A stretch of DNA of 7,265 nucleotides from assembly GCA_002434595.1 (NCBI GenBank), contig DJKK01000241.1, positions 511-7,775 on the forward strand, given 5' to 3'. The DNA comes from Alphaproteobacteria bacterium UBA6544 (GTDB taxonomy: Bacteria; Pseudomonadota; Alphaproteobacteria; UBA8366). This document shows positions 6,607-7,265 of this stretch, piece after piece; position 1 is the first letter of the stretch, and every line of letters begins with the position of its first letter. Under the pieces are notes generated by a model. That model did no database searches. It saw only the letters and a program-made list of their open reading frames with translations, and was not told where the DNA came from. The position numbers and the translations under genes are program-made.

Positions 6607-6614
6607 ACGCTGGC

Positions 6615-7265
6615 ATGGCCGTTGAGATCCTGCCAGTGAGTTCAGTCGGTGGCGCCGAGGTAATTGGCGTCGACGTCCGACGTGTTATGTCTCAGTCGGA
6701 ATTGTCGGCGGTCGAACAGGCGTTTCTCGATCATCGTGTCCTGCTGTTTCGAGAGCAGCCGATGAACGCACCTGAACTCGTAACGTTCGCGCGCCAATTC
6801 GGCGAGTTGCAGCCACATGTCCAGCGCGCCTACCAGCACCCTGAGGCACCAGAAGTGGTCAATATGACCAACCGAAAGCCGGACGGCAGCTTTGACGAGG
6901 CGGGTGCACGACGAGGCGCCATTGAAAATCTACGCGATGGCTGGCATTCCGATCTCTCCTATGACCCCGAGCCAGCCAAAGCCACGCTGCTACATTCTCT
7001 GGAGGTGACGTCGAAAGGCGGTAATACCTGTTTCACGAACGTAGCAATGGCGTTCGAGGCGATGCCCGATGATTTGAAGGAACGGGTCATCGGCCGCCGC
7101 GTGGAGTTCCCGTATGGCGGTCATACGCGTAATAAAAGTGCGGCAAAAGCAGCTAGCCAACTTGATGGTGAGGCAAAGGAACTAGCGTCCGCCACGCACC
7201 CGGCCATAAATGTTCATCCGGCGACCGGTGAGCCCGCGATCTACGCTAACCCATTGTTAGCTTCC
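6615..7265 (+). CDS. TauD/TfdA-family Fe(II)/2-oxoglutarate dioxygenase (3' end missing)
   Basis: My translation gives 217 codons open to the right edge, about three quarters of the usual 280-300 residues. The N-terminal strand region (GGAEVIGVDV, 12-21), the VLLFREQ segment (42-48), the metal-binding HxD in WHSDLSY (His111, Asp113), GGNTCFTN with Thr138 (2-oxoglutarate contact in relatives) and HPATGEPAIYAN (201-212) match the family. The second iron-binding His and the 2-oxoglutarate-binding Arg lie beyond the window. Members hydroxylate small acids, for example taurine (TauD) or 2,4-D (TfdA), with release of sulfite or a phenol; the substrate here cannot be told. The start lies eight bases after the hydrolase stop with no clear ribosome binding site, suggesting translational coupling. 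No taurine transporter genes are adjacent, so taurine use is not implied. Confidence 0.92.
   Translation, partial: MAVEILPVSSVGGAEVIGVDVRRVMSQSELSAVEQAFLDHRVLLFREQPMNAPELVTFARQFGELQPHVQRAYQHPEAPEVVNMTNRKPDGSFDEAGARRGAIENLRDGWHSDLSYDPEPAKATLLHSLEVTSKGGNTCFTNVAMAFEAMPDDLKERVIGRRVEFPYGGHTRNKSAAKAASQLDGEAKELASATHPAINVHPATGEPAIYANPLLAS

Overview
The window looks like chromosomal DNA of a Gram-negative bacterium, most likely an alphaproteobacterium. The grounds are an exported gamma-glutamyltransferase of the periplasmic type, a SapC-family protein, a TauD/TfdA-type dioxygenase, moderate-to-high GC and dense gene packing. This is an inference from gene content; no rRNA or other phylogenetic marker is present.

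Layout. (1) Positions 1-1578, minus strand: most of an ABC exporter half-transporter (membrane domain fused to ATPase). It runs off the left edge just after the ABC signature motif. The gene lies on the complement and has no stop in the window. (2) Positions 1579-1725: a divergent spacer. (3) Positions 1726-2949, plus: a fold-type-I PLP aminotransferase of the LysN/ARO8/MocR-C-terminal kind. (4) Positions 3003-4739, plus: a complete gamma-glutamyltransferase precursor with signal peptide, autoprocessing threonine and lid loop. (5) Positions 4871-5716, plus: a SapC-family protein with a charged N-terminal extension. (6) Positions 5890-6606, plus: a dienelactone hydrolase-family alpha/beta hydrolase with a complete Glu/Cys/Asp/His set. 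(7) Positions 6615-7265, plus: the first 217 codons of a TauD/TfdA Fe(II)/2-oxoglutarate dioxygenase, cut by the right edge.

How they may work together. The aminotransferase and gamma-glutamyltransferase are 53 bases apart and could form a unit that releases amino acids from gamma-glutamyl compounds outside the cytoplasm and transaminates them inside. The hydrolase and dioxygenase are 8 bases apart and look like a catabolic pair whose substrate cannot be read from sequence. The SapC gene stands between them with its own strong ribosome binding site. No mobile element, CRISPR array, tRNA or rRNA was seen.

No clear new multi-gene system is visible. The most unusual signals are small: a dnaX-like slippery heptamer followed by a hairpin at the start of the SapC gene, a perfect 18-bp palindrome inside the same gene, a 19-base near-identical repeat shared by the divergent spacer and the end of the gamma-glutamyltransferase gene, and tandem TTTCGAAC repeats just upstream of the hydrolase.
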